DNA of 64,000 bases from Alteribacillus persepolensis (GTDB taxonomy: Bacteria > Bacillota > Bacilli > Bacillales > Marinococcaceae): NCBI RefSeq assembly GCF_900099605.1, contig NZ_FNDK01000009.1:1-64000 (forward strand). Direction: 5' to 3'. Below the pieces are notes generated by a model. It saw only the letters and a program-made list of their open reading frames with translations. It was not told the DNA's origin and did no database searches. Positions 8,650-17,104 of this stretch are shown piece by piece. Positions within the stretch are counted from its first letter, which is position 1. Every line of letters begins with the position of its first letter. A program made the translations under genes and the position numbers.

Positions 8650-9573
8650 CTATTTGAGACTGTATCTCTCCATCAGGAGACAACAGTCTTCATAACCGTG
8701 ACTAACTGAAATCCCCCGTATCTCTGAACTCTGTTTATTGATTAAATCAGAAAGAACCGCCTGCGGGGAAAGTTCAATAAACAAACGTGCTCCTCTTTCA
8801 TAATAAAGGTGCATTACCTCATTCCACCGCACCGTATGCGATATGCTTTCTGCTAAATCATCTTTCATTTTTTCTGTATTCAACAATGCTCTTGGTTTTG
8901 TATTGCCCGCATAAGGAATGGTGGGTGAAGAAAACGAAACCGTTTGTAACGCACTTTCCATCTTTTCACTTACTTCTTTCATCAATACGCAATGAGACGG
9001 CACTGCAACATTCAGCCGTTCTGCTTTGCGCGCGCCTTCAGCTGCAGCTGCTGTAAGAAATGACTCAAGGGTCGAAACCTCTCCTGATATGGTGAATTGA
9101 TCATCTGCATTAACATTGGCTAAATACATCGTTTCATCTCTTTCATATTCTTCAAGCAGCGTTGTCATTTGACGGTAAGAAAGGCCTGTCACAACACCCA
9201 TTCCATACCCGGACGGGTGCTGTTTTTCCATCCACTCCCCCCGTTTTTGGACAAGCGGCAATGCGTCACGAAAAGCTAATGCCCCTGTGATGACAGCTGC
9301 ACCAAAAGCACCTACGGAATGACCAGCAGCCATGTCAGGTGTATACCCTTCTGATTTAAATGCTCGATACACCGCCATGCTCCAAATGAACAGGGCAAGC
9401 TGAACAGTTGTAGTCGATTGAAGTTGTGCTTTTGTATCAAACAAGCTGATATCTGTTTGCAATATATCTTCTGCTTCTTGGAGTGTTTTTTGCACGTACG
9501 GATGATCAGGAAGCTGCTCGAACATGCCGGGCTGCTGCGAACCCTGCCCCGGACACAAAAATGCAATACTCAC
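8650..9573 (-). CDS. mdcH: MdcH, malonyl-CoA:carrier transacylase (epsilon subunit)
   Basis: A 307-residue acyltransferase that loads malonyl onto MdcC from malonyl-CoA to prime the enzyme. It has the FabD-type motifs: CPGQGSQ (7-13), the nucleophile elbow GHSVG with Ser86, and VPSHC with the catalytic histidine. GTG start at 9573 after GGAGG. It is the first gene of the operon here. In Klebsiella mdcH is near the end, so the order H-A-B-C-DE-G is different. A GTCGAC operator lies about 45 bp upstream. Confidence 0.9.
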   Translation of the reverse strand: MSIAFLCPGQGSQQPGMFEQLPDHPYVQKTLQEAEDILQTDISLFDTKAQLQSTTTVQLALFIWSMAVYRAFKSEGYTPDMAAGHSVGAFGAAVITGALAFRDALPLVQKRGEWMEKQHPSGYGMGVVTGLSYRQMTTLLEEYERDETMYLANVNADDQFTISGEVSTLESFLTAAAAEGARKAERLNVAVPSHCVLMKEVSEKMESALQTVSFSSPTIPYAGNTKPRALLNTEKMKDDLAESISHTVRWNEVMHLYYERGARLFIELSPQAVLSDLINKQSSEIRGISVSHGYEDCCLLMERYSLK

Positions 9574-9615
9574 AAATCCATCACCTCCCTAACGAAATTA
9601 CGTTCATTTTAGTCG

Positions 9616-9627
9616 ATAGTCGACTAT
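9616..9627. promoter_or_regulatory. Putative GntR operator in front of mdcH
   Basis: ATAGTCGACTAT is a perfect 12-bp palindrome in the 93-bp gap between the regulator gene and mdcH. The GTCGAC core recurs at 10339-10344 and 10458-10463, each at a promoter of this locus. FCD-type GntR proteins bind short palindromes of this size. Confidence 0.65.
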
Positions 9628-9666
9628 TTATGTTTGAAAAGGAATGGAGATGTTTTCTATTCTCCA

Positions 9667-10323
9667 TTACTTCTTTTTCAAAACGTGATTACGAATGCTT
9701 TCGATAACATCCTGATTGTGTGTGTTTAATAAGCGGGATGCTTCTTCCAAGCGGTTCTCTTCCATCAATTCCACCAACCGCTCATGCTCTTGAATTGATT
9801 TATCAATATTTCCTTCCAATGAAAACGATAAATTTTGTACAGTTAAAAGCGGGTATTCTAAACGGTTGTACGTGCTGTTAATAATTTCACTATCACTCAT
9901 TCTAAGCAGGCACATATGAAACGAATGATTTAGCTTCGTATACTCCCCGCTGTCTTTTTTGTCTTTCATTTTATGAAGAATGGCTTTCATTTCATCTAGC
10001 TCATTGCCGTTGACACCTCGTTCAATAATGCGTTTCATTGCCAGCGATTCTAAGTTAATGCGTATTTCCAGCAGATCATAAATCTCCGATTCGGTATATC
10101 CCTTTACAATTGCTCCTTTTCTAGGAATTCTCTCGACCAGCCCATAAATACTAAGTAAAAAAATAGATTCGCGCACGGGAGCCCTGCTTGTTCCGTATTC
10201 TTCCGCATAAAAATTTTCTACAATCTTTTCACCAGGTTTTAACTCCCCTGATATGATTTGCTGTGAAATATGATCTGCTATTCTATTGGATAGTGCGTTA
10301 TTGGAAAAATCTAAACTAGCCAT
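9667..10323 (-). CDS. GntR-family (FCD subfamily) regulator of the malonate genes
   Basis: A 218-residue regulator. The N-terminal winged helix (about 10-75) has the GntR pattern SGELKPGEKI and GTSRAPVRE, and the rest is the helical FCD ligand domain with metal-binding-type residues (Asp and His in NHSFH). ATG at 10323 follows AGGAG at 10 nt; the earlier GTG at 10332 touches that site. It lies between the mdc operon and the divergent madLM genes. Together with shared GTCGAC operators, one overlapping its own ribosome binding site, this suggests self-repression and release by malonate or malonyl-CoA. The ligand is inferred. Confidence 0.88.
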   Translation of the reverse strand: MASLDFSNNALSNRIADHISQQIISGELKPGEKIVENFYAEEYGTSRAPVRESIFLLSIYGLVERIPRKGAIVKGYTESEIYDLLEIRINLESLAMKRIIERGVNGNELDEMKAILHKMKDKKDSGEYTKLNHSFHMCLLRMSDSEIINSTYNRLEYPLLTVQNLSFSLEGNIDKSIQEHERLVELMEENRLEEASRLLNTHNQDVIESIRNHVLKKK

Positions 10324-10335
10324 ATGCTTCACGCT

Positions 10336-10350
10336 CCTGTCGACTGTCGA
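10336..10350. promoter_or_regulatory. Putative operator overlapping the gntR translation start region
   Basis: Reading the minus strand, ACAGTCGACAGGAG contains the GTCGAC core (10339-10344) and runs into the AGGAG ribosome binding site of the regulator gene. The core plus flanks (AGTCGACAG) is identical to the site at the madL promoter. This fits autoregulation. Confidence 0.5.
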
Positions 10351-10411
10351 TTTTTATTATATATCACTATATTTATAATTTCAATATTATTTAGAAAATT
10401 TAAAATAGTGG

Positions 10412-10469
10412 TTGCATTTTATTTCTTATCTGTCTATGATAATACACATAGTATATAGTCGACAGTATA
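10412..10469 (+). promoter_or_regulatory. madLM promoter with GntR operator
   Basis: TTGCAT (10412-10417) and TATGAT (10435-10440) are separated by 17 bp, a good sigma-A promoter. The near-palindrome TATAGTCGACAGTATA (10454-10469) begins a few bases past the expected +1, where a bound repressor would block transcription. Confidence 0.65.
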
Positions 10470-10484
10470 TTAAACTCTTCATTT

Positions 10485-10499
10485 TTGCAAACGTTTTCT
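10485..10499 (+). promoter_or_regulatory. cre-like site downstream of the madLM promoter
   Basis: TTGCAAACGTTTTCT fits the CcpA consensus WTGNAANCGNWNNCW at every fixed position. It lies about 40 bp inside the expected transcript, a typical roadblock position. Confidence 0.5.
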
Positions 10500-10586
10500 T
10501 ATGAAGGAGGTGTCAGTTCTCCCCCTGTTCCATCCTTTTTTACCGTTTATACTTATTAATATTTCAATAATAAAGGAGAGGATAAT

Positions 10587-10988
10587 ATGGTTGTTTATGG
10601 AGTAGCACTATTAGCTATTTGTATGCTGATTGGTGTGTTTTTGGGTGATATGCTGGGCCAAATACTAAATGTCGAAGCCAATGTCGGCGGCGTCGGCATT
10701 GCGATGCTGATGCTTGTGTTAGTTATTGACCAATTAAAGAAAAAAGACAAATTGAACCAAAAATCTCAAGATGGCTTAACGTTTTGGAGTTCAATGTACA
10801 TCCCAATTGTCGTCGCGATGGCTGCCCAGCAAAATGTAGCCGGAGCATTAGAGGGCGGCCCGATGGCCATTATTGCCGGTGTTCTGTCTGTTCTAGCTTG
10901 CTTTGCTCTTGTTCCTGTCTTATCTAAAATTGGAAAAGACAAATCAGAAGAGTTTTTTGAAAATAATGAAATTGATAAAGCTAACTAA
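10587..10988 (+). CDS. madL: MadL, malonate transporter subunit
   Basis: A 133-residue membrane protein with four hydrophobic segments (about 4-24, 32-48, 70-84, 90-110) and an acidic tail. It belongs to the MadL family, which works with MadM as a two-component sodium-dependent malonate carrier. The ATG follows AAAGGAGAGG. The gene is divergent from the regulator and mdc operon, and 17 bp before madM, so the two are cotranscribed. Confidence 0.93.
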   Translation: MVVYGVALLAICMLIGVFLGDMLGQILNVEANVGGVGIAMLMLVLVIDQLKKKDKLNQKSQDGLTFWSSMYIPIVVAMAAQQNVAGALEGGPMAIIAGVLSVLACFALVPVLSKIGKDKSEEFFENNEIDKAN

Positions 10989-11005
10989 TAAAGGAGGTTT
11001 GTTAA

Positions 11006-11770
11006 ATGCAAGATACTGTGCTTGCTTTATTTGAAAAAAATAATCTCGTTACAGCATTTGCTGTTATTGGAATCACCATGTATATTTCGTACTTCCTCTC
11101 AGACAAGCTGACAAAAGGCAGGCTGCATGGATCTGCGATTGCTATTATTATTGGTCTTGCATTGGCGTATTTTGGGGGCATTCAAACTGGAGGCGAAAAT
11201 GGGCTTGCTGATTTGCAGATGTTTTCAGGAATCGGGCTTATGGGCGGAGCAATGCTTCGTGACCTTGCCATCGTGGCTACAGCCTTTGGAGCAAACTTGG
11301 AAGAAATTAAAAAAGCCGGCTTTACCGGTGTTCTCTCTTTATTCATGGGAGTGTTCGTTTCCTTTTTTGTCGGTGTTCTTGTTGCTCTTTCTTTTGGTTA
11401 CACAGATGCAGCCAGCTTAACTACAATTGGGGGCGGAGCAGCAACATATATTGTCGGTCCAGTCGCCGGAGGTGCTGTTGGAGCCAGTTCCGAAGTCATT
11501 GCCTTAAGTGTCGCTGCAGGACTTGTAAAATCCATACTAGTGATGATTGGTACTCCTTTTGTTGCTAAATTTATCGGTCTCGACAATCCCCGTTCTGCCC
11601 TTGTATATGGAGGACTTATGGGCACAACGAGCGGTGTTGCCGGCGGGCTGGCCGCCACAGATCCAAAGCTGGTCCCATATGGTGCTATGACAGCTACTTT
11701 TTTTACAGGTCTAGGATGTTTGTTAGTCCCTTCCATTTTATATTTTATCGTCCGCGCATTTGCAGGTTAA
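11006..11770 (+). CDS. madM: MadM, malonate transporter subunit
   Basis: A 254-residue membrane protein with about eight membrane segments and many small-residue stretches, such as GGGAATYIVGPVAGGAVG in the middle and TTSGVAGG near the end. It is the larger partner of MadL in malonate import. AAAGGAGG lies seven bases before its ATG. A strong hairpin terminator follows, so the transcript probably holds only madL and madM. Confidence 0.93.
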   Translation: MQDTVLALFEKNNLVTAFAVIGITMYISYFLSDKLTKGRLHGSAIAIIIGLALAYFGGIQTGGENGLADLQMFSGIGLMGGAMLRDLAIVATAFGANLEEIKKAGFTGVLSLFMGVFVSFFVGVLVALSFGYTDAASLTTIGGGAATYIVGPVAGGAVGASSEVIALSVAAGLVKSILVMIGTPFVAKFIGLDNPRSALVYGGLMGTTSGVAGGLAATDPKLVPYGAMTATFFTGLGCLLVPSILYFIVRAFAG

Positions 11771-11799
11771 CTGCTGACCACGCTGACCATGGTAACAAT

Positions 11800-11843
11800 C
11801 CCCGCGTATAGAAGAAGGTATCATGCACCTCGTATACGCGGGG
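11800..11843 (+). terminator. Terminator after madM
   Basis: A perfect 11-bp stem (CCCCGCGTATA at 11800-11810 with TATACGCGGGG at 11833-11843), 22-nt loop, then CTTCTTATTC. Confidence 0.7.
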
Positions 11844-11958
11844 CTTCTTATTCAAACAATCATTTATAAATCATAAACCGTTACTGGCTTTCTTCTTATT
11901 GCTTTTGCATCTCATTTTCCTCCTGCAGCAATTTCTCAAGCTTCTCATCTCAGCACAA

Positions 11959-11988
11959 AAAGCACAACCCCAAAAAGGATTGTGCTTA
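11959..11988 (-). terminator. Terminator of the DUF2207 gene
   Basis: On the minus strand AAGCACAA pairs with TTGTGCTT around a T-rich loop, followed by TTTGTG. The stem includes the stop codon of the DUF2207 gene. Confidence 0.7.
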
Positions 11989-13626
11989 AAACGCGCCGGA
12001 ACCGCCTCCGCCGCCTCCTGCACCAGCACCACCGCCGCTGCTTCCTGTGCCCGCAGCAGCAGAGGCCGATGCATGGCGGTCCGCTTGATCCAGGCTCATA
12101 TGCAGATTCGCCCCAAGTATTAAAAATAAAGCCCAATTTTCATTGGCATTCGAAAGTGACGGGTTCGTAAAAAGATCTCGCTTTCCCATCCCCATTTGAA
12201 ACAGCAGTGCAGGTACTTGCTCTTCTTTGCCCCAGCTCTTCCACTGATCTCCGATTTTCAAACTCCCTAATACATGCTTGATTTGCTGTCCTTTCACGGT
12301 CAATGGACAGTAGCCAATGGCAAAGATAAGAAAAAATAGCAGCAAAGCAATGAAAGGCAGCGTCCAAAGGATCAAACCATAATACAGATATAACACAACC
12401 AGCGGCAATGTCACTGCAGCTGCTATTCCAGCTGTCCAGCGGGGATTTGTTGACTTTTGGTACAAATCGTACTGTGTGTATTCTTTTTTCACCGCACGCT
12501 GCCACGCTTGAAAGTCTTTTCGGTACGCTGGCTGGTTTTTCTTCTTTTTCGTGTACGCGGTAATGTCTTCTACATGAAGGTTTGTTCCATCGCCAATCTT
12601 ACTAAACAGCCAGCTGATTAAATGGGTTTCATGCTCGTAATCGCCACTGTGCTGCACCACCGTAAATTCTTTTTCCGACACTTTTTCCACATATCCTTTA
12701 CGGAGAAGCTCCAAAAAAGCCGCTGTTAACGATTTCGCTGACAAGTGACCGTGATTCATAAACATGAGCATTGCCGGCAGGCTCATAGAATCATTTGGAA
12801 AGTGACCGCTGCCATGTGTTTGCCTCTCTGCCTCACGAAGCGTTTCCTGTCTTTTTCTCCATCCGTGCCAAATAAGAATAAGAGCTAGAGCGGTTAATAC
12901 TCCTGTACCAAATGGTGCAAGCGAACTCCACTGCTCACGCTTTTCGGCTCTTGCGATGACCGCTTCGTCTAATTCCTCTTTTTCTGCCAACATCGTCTTT
13001 AACATCGCTTCATCGCTCGTCACAGGTGCCTCTGGGAAAAGCGCGGCATCATATGCGACGCGAATATCACCATTTTCTCCGCTTGAAACCTCTCCCAGCT
13101 GAAAGGTCACACCTTCCTCATCGTTATGATGCAAGGTATTGTACGCTTCGTCATATCCATAGGCTGCTTTAGCTTCTGCAGGCTTTGGCGGCTGCACGGT
13201 TATCGTCATGTTTTGATACACGGATTCGTTACTTTTATCAAAAAACGGCCAGTAAAATTGCGCAACATCGTCATACACTTCTACACCATTTTTAATGGTA
13301 TAAAATAAATCAATCGACACCGTTTCATCGGCACCGCCTCGATGAATACTGTAGACGTTATCTTCCTGTTTTACTGTTAGACTCTCACCGTTTTCGGATG
13401 CTTGCATGTTGGCAATCGATGTGTTTTCCTTTGGAATAATCGTTCGTGTTATGCCATTGAATTCCCCATCAAAACTGTATGTATGGGTTTCTTTTACATG
13501 TACCTCTCCACTGGATGTTAGAGAAGCGGTAATTTCAGTTTCATCAATTGAAAAATCTACTGCCAAAACAGGCGCCGGAAATAAAGCGATGACAAAAAGC
13601 ACCACGAATAAGCAAATTTTTTTCAA
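11986..13626 (-). CDS. DUF2207 membrane protein with glycine-rich tail
   Basis: A 546-residue protein. A signal peptide or anchor (about 1-22) precedes an extracellular beta-rich DUF2207 domain (about 23-205). One membrane helix lies near residue 240, a cytoplasmic stretch follows, then two helices (about 405-445). The C-terminal tail is Ser/Gly-rich and ends GGGGGGSGAF, the usual end of this family. Function is unknown. Start: the TTG at 13626 lies eight bases after AGGAGG; the GTG at 13635 is inside that site. The DUF7010 gene ends only 27 bp upstream, so the two may share a transcript. Confidence 0.85.
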   Translation of the reverse strand: MKKICLFVVLFVIALFPAPVLAVDFSIDETEITASLTSSGEVHVKETHTYSFDGEFNGITRTIIPKENTSIANMQASENGESLTVKQEDNVYSIHRGGADETVSIDLFYTIKNGVEVYDDVAQFYWPFFDKSNESVYQNMTITVQPPKPAEAKAAYGYDEAYNTLHHNDEEGVTFQLGEVSSGENGDIRVAYDAALFPEAPVTSDEAMLKTMLAEKEELDEAVIARAEKREQWSSLAPFGTGVLTALALILIWHGWRKRQETLREAERQTHGSGHFPNDSMSLPAMLMFMNHGHLSAKSLTAAFLELLRKGYVEKVSEKEFTVVQHSGDYEHETHLISWLFSKIGDGTNLHVEDITAYTKKKKNQPAYRKDFQAWQRAVKKEYTQYDLYQKSTNPRWTAGIAAAVTLPLVVLYLYYGLILWTLPFIALLLFFLIFAIGYCPLTVKGQQIKHVLGSLKIGDQWKSWGKEEQVPALLFQMGMGKRDLFTNPSLSNANENWALFLILGANLHMSLDQADRHASASAAAGTGSSGGGAGAGGGGGGSGAF

Positions 13627-13652
13627 CCGGACCACCTCCTCTTATCACGTTG

Positions 13653-14216
13653 TCATGCACTAGTTACCAGCTCGTTTTCAGCCTTACGCTTCTGTCTGTA
13701 ATCAACGTATAACCATACGCTTAACAGCAGCAAAAAAGCGGCCATGCCGACAGGCACCCATAATAAAGCCGCACCTTCTGCCCTCCAGCCCGCAGCCATC
13801 ATTGTAATGGATATGACAGGCGCCATCACATAGTACCCTCTTGCGTTATAAAACCAGCCGTACGGAAAAAAATGAGCTCCCGTGATCACAGCAAACAAGA
13901 CAACCATAGCAGCAGGGTTTTGATCAAAGGCCCACAAAAGTATCGGAAAATACATAAACTGAGCGACATTTAAATATAAACCTAATACCCCTAATGGGTG
14001 ATTCTCCACTTTCCAATCCGCTTTGACCATTTTGGAAAAGATCACCGCTAGCGGAAACATCAAGCCGGTTAAACACAGTGTAAAAATATTTTTTTGAGCA
14101 ATCGATATCGGCAGCAAAAACAGCACTGCAATCATTGCCCAAATGATGGTGCCAGCAAGCAAAAAGGCAACCCCGTTTTTACACCGAACCGATAGTTCAT
14201 TCCGCATTTCTATCAT
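13653..14216 (-). CDS. DUF7010-type integral membrane protein
   Basis: A 187-residue protein with six or seven hydrophobic segments. The N-terminus MIEMRNELSVRCKNGVAFLL fits what I recall of the DUF7010 family of Bacillaceae; function unknown. The start is ATG at 14216, with AGGTGG 12 nt upstream; a GTG two codons earlier is closer to that site and equally possible. Confidence 0.6.
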   Translation of the reverse strand: MIEMRNELSVRCKNGVAFLLAGTIIWAMIAVLFLLPISIAQKNIFTLCLTGLMFPLAVIFSKMVKADWKVENHPLGVLGLYLNVAQFMYFPILLWAFDQNPAAMVVLFAVITGAHFFPYGWFYNARGYYVMAPVISITMMAAGWRAEGAALLWVPVGMAAFLLLLSVWLYVDYRQKRKAENELVTSA

Positions 14217-14398
14217 ATTCACTCGCTGCCACCTCACGTATTATATGCTTTGGGTTCCCTGCTGCTGTCTTCCCCACCGCTCCATGCTTTCGCACAGCAT
14301 AGATGCATACACAAAAAATACTCACTTGCGATTTACTTTATATAAACGTATAAAACAATAATTGGTTTCATTTTTCATACTATTTTTTACCGGATTCG

Positions 14399-14935
14399 TT
14401 ATGATTGAAACAGACGAATCAGCACTCCGTCTTCTTCCACGTGCGGCATAAAATAGGAAACGCCGTAGCTTGCAGCAGCTGCTGTGATTAAAGTCCAAAA
14501 TACAAGGCTTATCACCATCCAGCTCGTTACACTTTTTCGTTCAGATCCAAAACTCATTCCCATAAACGCTGAAATGTGTGAACCAACAAAAAATGGACCA
14601 ATAATTGCCAGGCCGGGCAAACCATACTTGTCAAAGATGCTTCGTGCTCTCTTCTGTCTTTTTGATTCTTCCCATTTTACGTCATCGTCTTCTAATGTTG
14701 CAGCCCCCTGCTCACTGCTTTCCCTTTGTTTCCGATTTTTTCGTTTCTGCATCCACTTTTTCACTTTATCAACAAAAACAATGACTAATATTACTGTCAC
14801 TAAGTTTCCTAAAAAAGCTAATACAGCTGTCGGGACAGGTGACAATCCGCCAAAAATCGCCAATGGTATGACAGCGACAAGCTCAAATAATGGAACTGCT
14901 GCTAACAGAAATACGAAAAGGTATGAAAGAAACAT
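14399..14935 (-). CDS. Small multi-drug export family protein (PF06695)
   Basis: A 178-residue membrane protein. The first two helices carry the family signature VPLFELVAVIPLAIFGG, then a long basic and acidic cytoplasmic loop (about 55-98), then FDKYGLPGLAIIGPFFVGSH and two further helices. The family name reflects weak similarity to drug exporters; transport has not been shown for most members. ATG at 14935 with GGGAG upstream is chosen; the frame stays open to 15025 but the added residues are polar and lack a ribosome binding site. Confidence 0.8.
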   Translation of the reverse strand: MFLSYLFVFLLAAVPLFELVAVIPLAIFGGLSPVPTAVLAFLGNLVTVILVIVFVDKVKKWMQKRKNRKQRESSEQGAATLEDDDVKWEESKRQKRARSIFDKYGLPGLAIIGPFFVGSHISAFMGMSFGSERKSVTSWMVISLVFWTLITAAAASYGVSYFMPHVEEDGVLIRLFQS

Positions 14936-15192
14936 AGTCTTTTCCGCTCTCCCTTCTTTGCCGGACTCGTTTACATAGTCATTTACAGTTTGCCTCTTGG
15001 CCACAAACTGCATATCGCTCAACATCCATTAAAGCACTTACTACATCTAATGTATACAAGAAGAAATAATTTAGCAATTAAACTTTTCAAAAAATTAATA
15101 TTTACACAAACATACTTCGTCAAACAATGGGGCTTTCGTTGTAATAAAACATGAAAATACTCATATTTACCTTTTCCTCGCAAGACACAACA

Positions 15193-15230
15193 AAAAGCTC
15201 TATGGAATATTAATCCCACAGAGCTTTTTT
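15193..15230. terminator. Bidirectional terminator hairpin
   Basis: AAAAGCTCT pairs with AGAGCTTTTTT. On the minus strand it is 19 bp past the stop of the secreted Ala/Lys/Glu-rich protein and ends in a T run. Confidence 0.7.
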
Positions 15231-15248
15231 ATTATCGTCATGTTCGGA

Positions 15249-15920
15249 TTACTCGTATGTTGACGCCATCGGTTCTGTATGTTCTTCTATATTACCTGCA
15301 TCAGCTGCTGCCTCCAGGTGTGAAAGAACAGCTGCATGCAAAGCCGCATACATCGTTTCATTGTCACGGGCTAAAGCATCCAGCTTGTTGACCGTAAACG
15401 GATTCACCAGTTTTAATATCGTTTTGTTGATGTCTGTTGCCGCCTTGTTCTCTATTTCTTCTTCTGCTTGATTCGTAGTTTGTGCGCTGGCTACTTCTTT
15501 TGGTTCGGCTTTTAATACTACCGTTTCTTCCATAATCTGCTTTACTTTTTCTTTCTTCGTTGTTTTTACTTCCCCGATTTTAATTTGCTCTTTCTTTCTT
15601 ACAGGATCTTCCGCCACATCGGTTGTGCTGCCGATCTCTTGGGAATCAGTGTTTTCTGTTTGTTCTTCTGCATCACTGGCATGCACCGCTGCATGTTCAG
15701 CTGCGTTTCTTTTTGCTTGTTCGCTGGCATTTGCGCTTGCTTTCGATGCTGCTTTGTTTGCTGCAGCTGGATGTGAGGTTTCTGCTTGAACGTCATGTTT
15801 GATTGGCTGGCCGCCTTTTTCTTCGGCATCACTCACGTAAGCACTAAATCCCATAGACACAGCACCTGCTAGAATGAATGTTTGAATAACAGCTTTTCTG
15901 TGAAATAAGCTGATTTTCAT
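15249..15920 (-). CDS. Secreted low-complexity Ala/Lys/Glu-rich protein
   Basis: A 223-residue protein. A basic N-terminus and hydrophobic stretch (about 8-30) form a signal peptide or anchor. Residues 35-165 are disordered, rich in Ala, Lys, Glu and Thr. The end (about 165-215) has a short ordered region with ILKLVNPFTVNKL. No known domain is seen. The motif LVNPFT resembles LMNPFVE near the end of the next gene upstream, so the two may be distant paralogues or partners. They are 38 bp apart on the same strand. Confidence 0.6.
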   Translation of the reverse strand: MKISLFHRKAVIQTFILAGAVSMGFSAYVSDAEEKGGQPIKHDVQAETSHPAAANKAASKASANASEQAKRNAAEHAAVHASDAEEQTENTDSQEIGSTTDVAEDPVRKKEQIKIGEVKTTKKEKVKQIMEETVVLKAEPKEVASAQTTNQAEEEIENKAATDINKTILKLVNPFTVNKLDALARDNETMYAALHAAVLSHLEAAADAGNIEEHTEPMASTYE

Positions 15921-15958
15921 GTATATCCCGCTCCTTCATTTCGATATATTGGCAAGCT

Positions 15959-16846
15959 TTATGCAAAACGTAAAAATGAAGGAGCCGTTTGGGGCGGTGG
16001 TGTGGGTGGTGCGTTGACCCATTGATTGCGGAACATACAGTGCCGCTCTACAAATGGATTCATTAATAAAACACGTAAGTGCTTTACTTCTCCGAGCAGT
16101 ACTTCCATCTTCGTTTTATAACTTCCACTGTTATCATGACTTGCACCTGCCGGTATTTTCACAGACTGCTGGTTTTTGAGAAAAGGAAGCTCTCCTTTCT
16201 GCTGTACGGGCAGAGGTGCAGGAAATTCCTCTTTTGTATTCTCCTCTTCTTCTGATGTGTCTTTCGAAACTTTGGAATCGTTCTTTTCCTGTTTCTTTAC
16301 TGGAGCACCCTGGTCAGAACGGGGCTTTTTACGCTGACCTTCCGATTTTTTGTCTGCCCGCTTAGCTGCTTGTTCCGTGTCTTTTTGTGCTGTCTCTTCT
16401 TGACGGGAAACGTTTCTGCTCGCTTGGGATTTCTTCGGCTTCTGCGACTTGCTGTTTCTATTAGTTTTATGTACAGCTTCTTTTGCTTTTTCATTTGCCT
16501 CTTCCGGCAGCTTTTTTGGCGGTTTTTCCTGCTTGCGCGAACTCTGTCTATGCTTTTCTTTTCCTGCATGTTGAGGTGGATTGGCTGCCTTTTCAGCAGG
16601 CATCTCTTTCGGTTTGCCTTTTTTGTCCCCAGACGCACTCGCAGGCTGCTCGTTCTTTGCGTGAGCAGGAGGCCCTTTTACGTTATCATTCTTTGCCTGC
16701 TGCCCTGATGGCGGCACTTGCTTTTGCTGCACGGGTTTTCCTTTTTGTTCCGGACCACCCCCGCCTTTTTCTGCTAAAACCGGTTCTGTCACAAACAACG
16801 CAAAAAGCATGAGAACAGGAAGAAGCACTGCCGTGCGCACGTTCAC
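15959..16846 (-). CDS. Secreted basic, disordered protein with Pro-rich end
   Basis: A 295-residue protein. The signal peptide covers about residues 1-26, with likely cleavage after VLA. A long Lys/Gln/Pro/Glu-rich disordered region (27-220) follows. The C-terminal 70 residues look conserved: LLMNPFVERH, then FRNQWVNAPPTPPP. The GTG at 16846 lies eight bases after AAAGGAGG. No family function is recognised. The architecture suggests a surface or wall-associated protein, and the partner gene downstream is similar in composition. Confidence 0.6.
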   Translation of the reverse strand: MNVRTAVLLPVLMLFALFVTEPVLAEKGGGGPEQKGKPVQQKQVPPSGQQAKNDNVKGPPAHAKNEQPASASGDKKGKPKEMPAEKAANPPQHAGKEKHRQSSRKQEKPPKKLPEEANEKAKEAVHKTNRNSKSQKPKKSQASRNVSRQEETAQKDTEQAAKRADKKSEGQRKKPRSDQGAPVKKQEKNDSKVSKDTSEEEENTKEEFPAPLPVQQKGELPFLKNQQSVKIPAGASHDNSGSYKTKMEVLLGEVKHLRVLLMNPFVERHCMFRNQWVNAPPTPPPQTAPSFLRFA

Positions 16847-17104
16847 CTTTTCCACCTCCTTTCTATTATTTGGCAACTTTGCTATCATGTTAGGGCTGTC
16901 CACTCAGGTTGTCAATACTGCAAAAAGCCTATGTTTGTAAGCCGTCACCGAAATTCTTTTCCATTCTTTTACCTCTATGAAATGTCACATCGTTTATATA
17001 CTTATCTTAAGCTCTTTGATAATATAAAATATAGATTGGGCGCAGCGGCCTTCTTTAATTAAAAAAATGTCTTTCTCATCATTTTAGAGAGTGGGAACAT
17101 AGTG

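Noticed and set aside
10500-10560. GAAGGAGGTG ribosome-binding-like sequence upstream of madL
   Set aside because: No start codon with a meaningful frame follows within reach; madL has its own site at 10574-10580.
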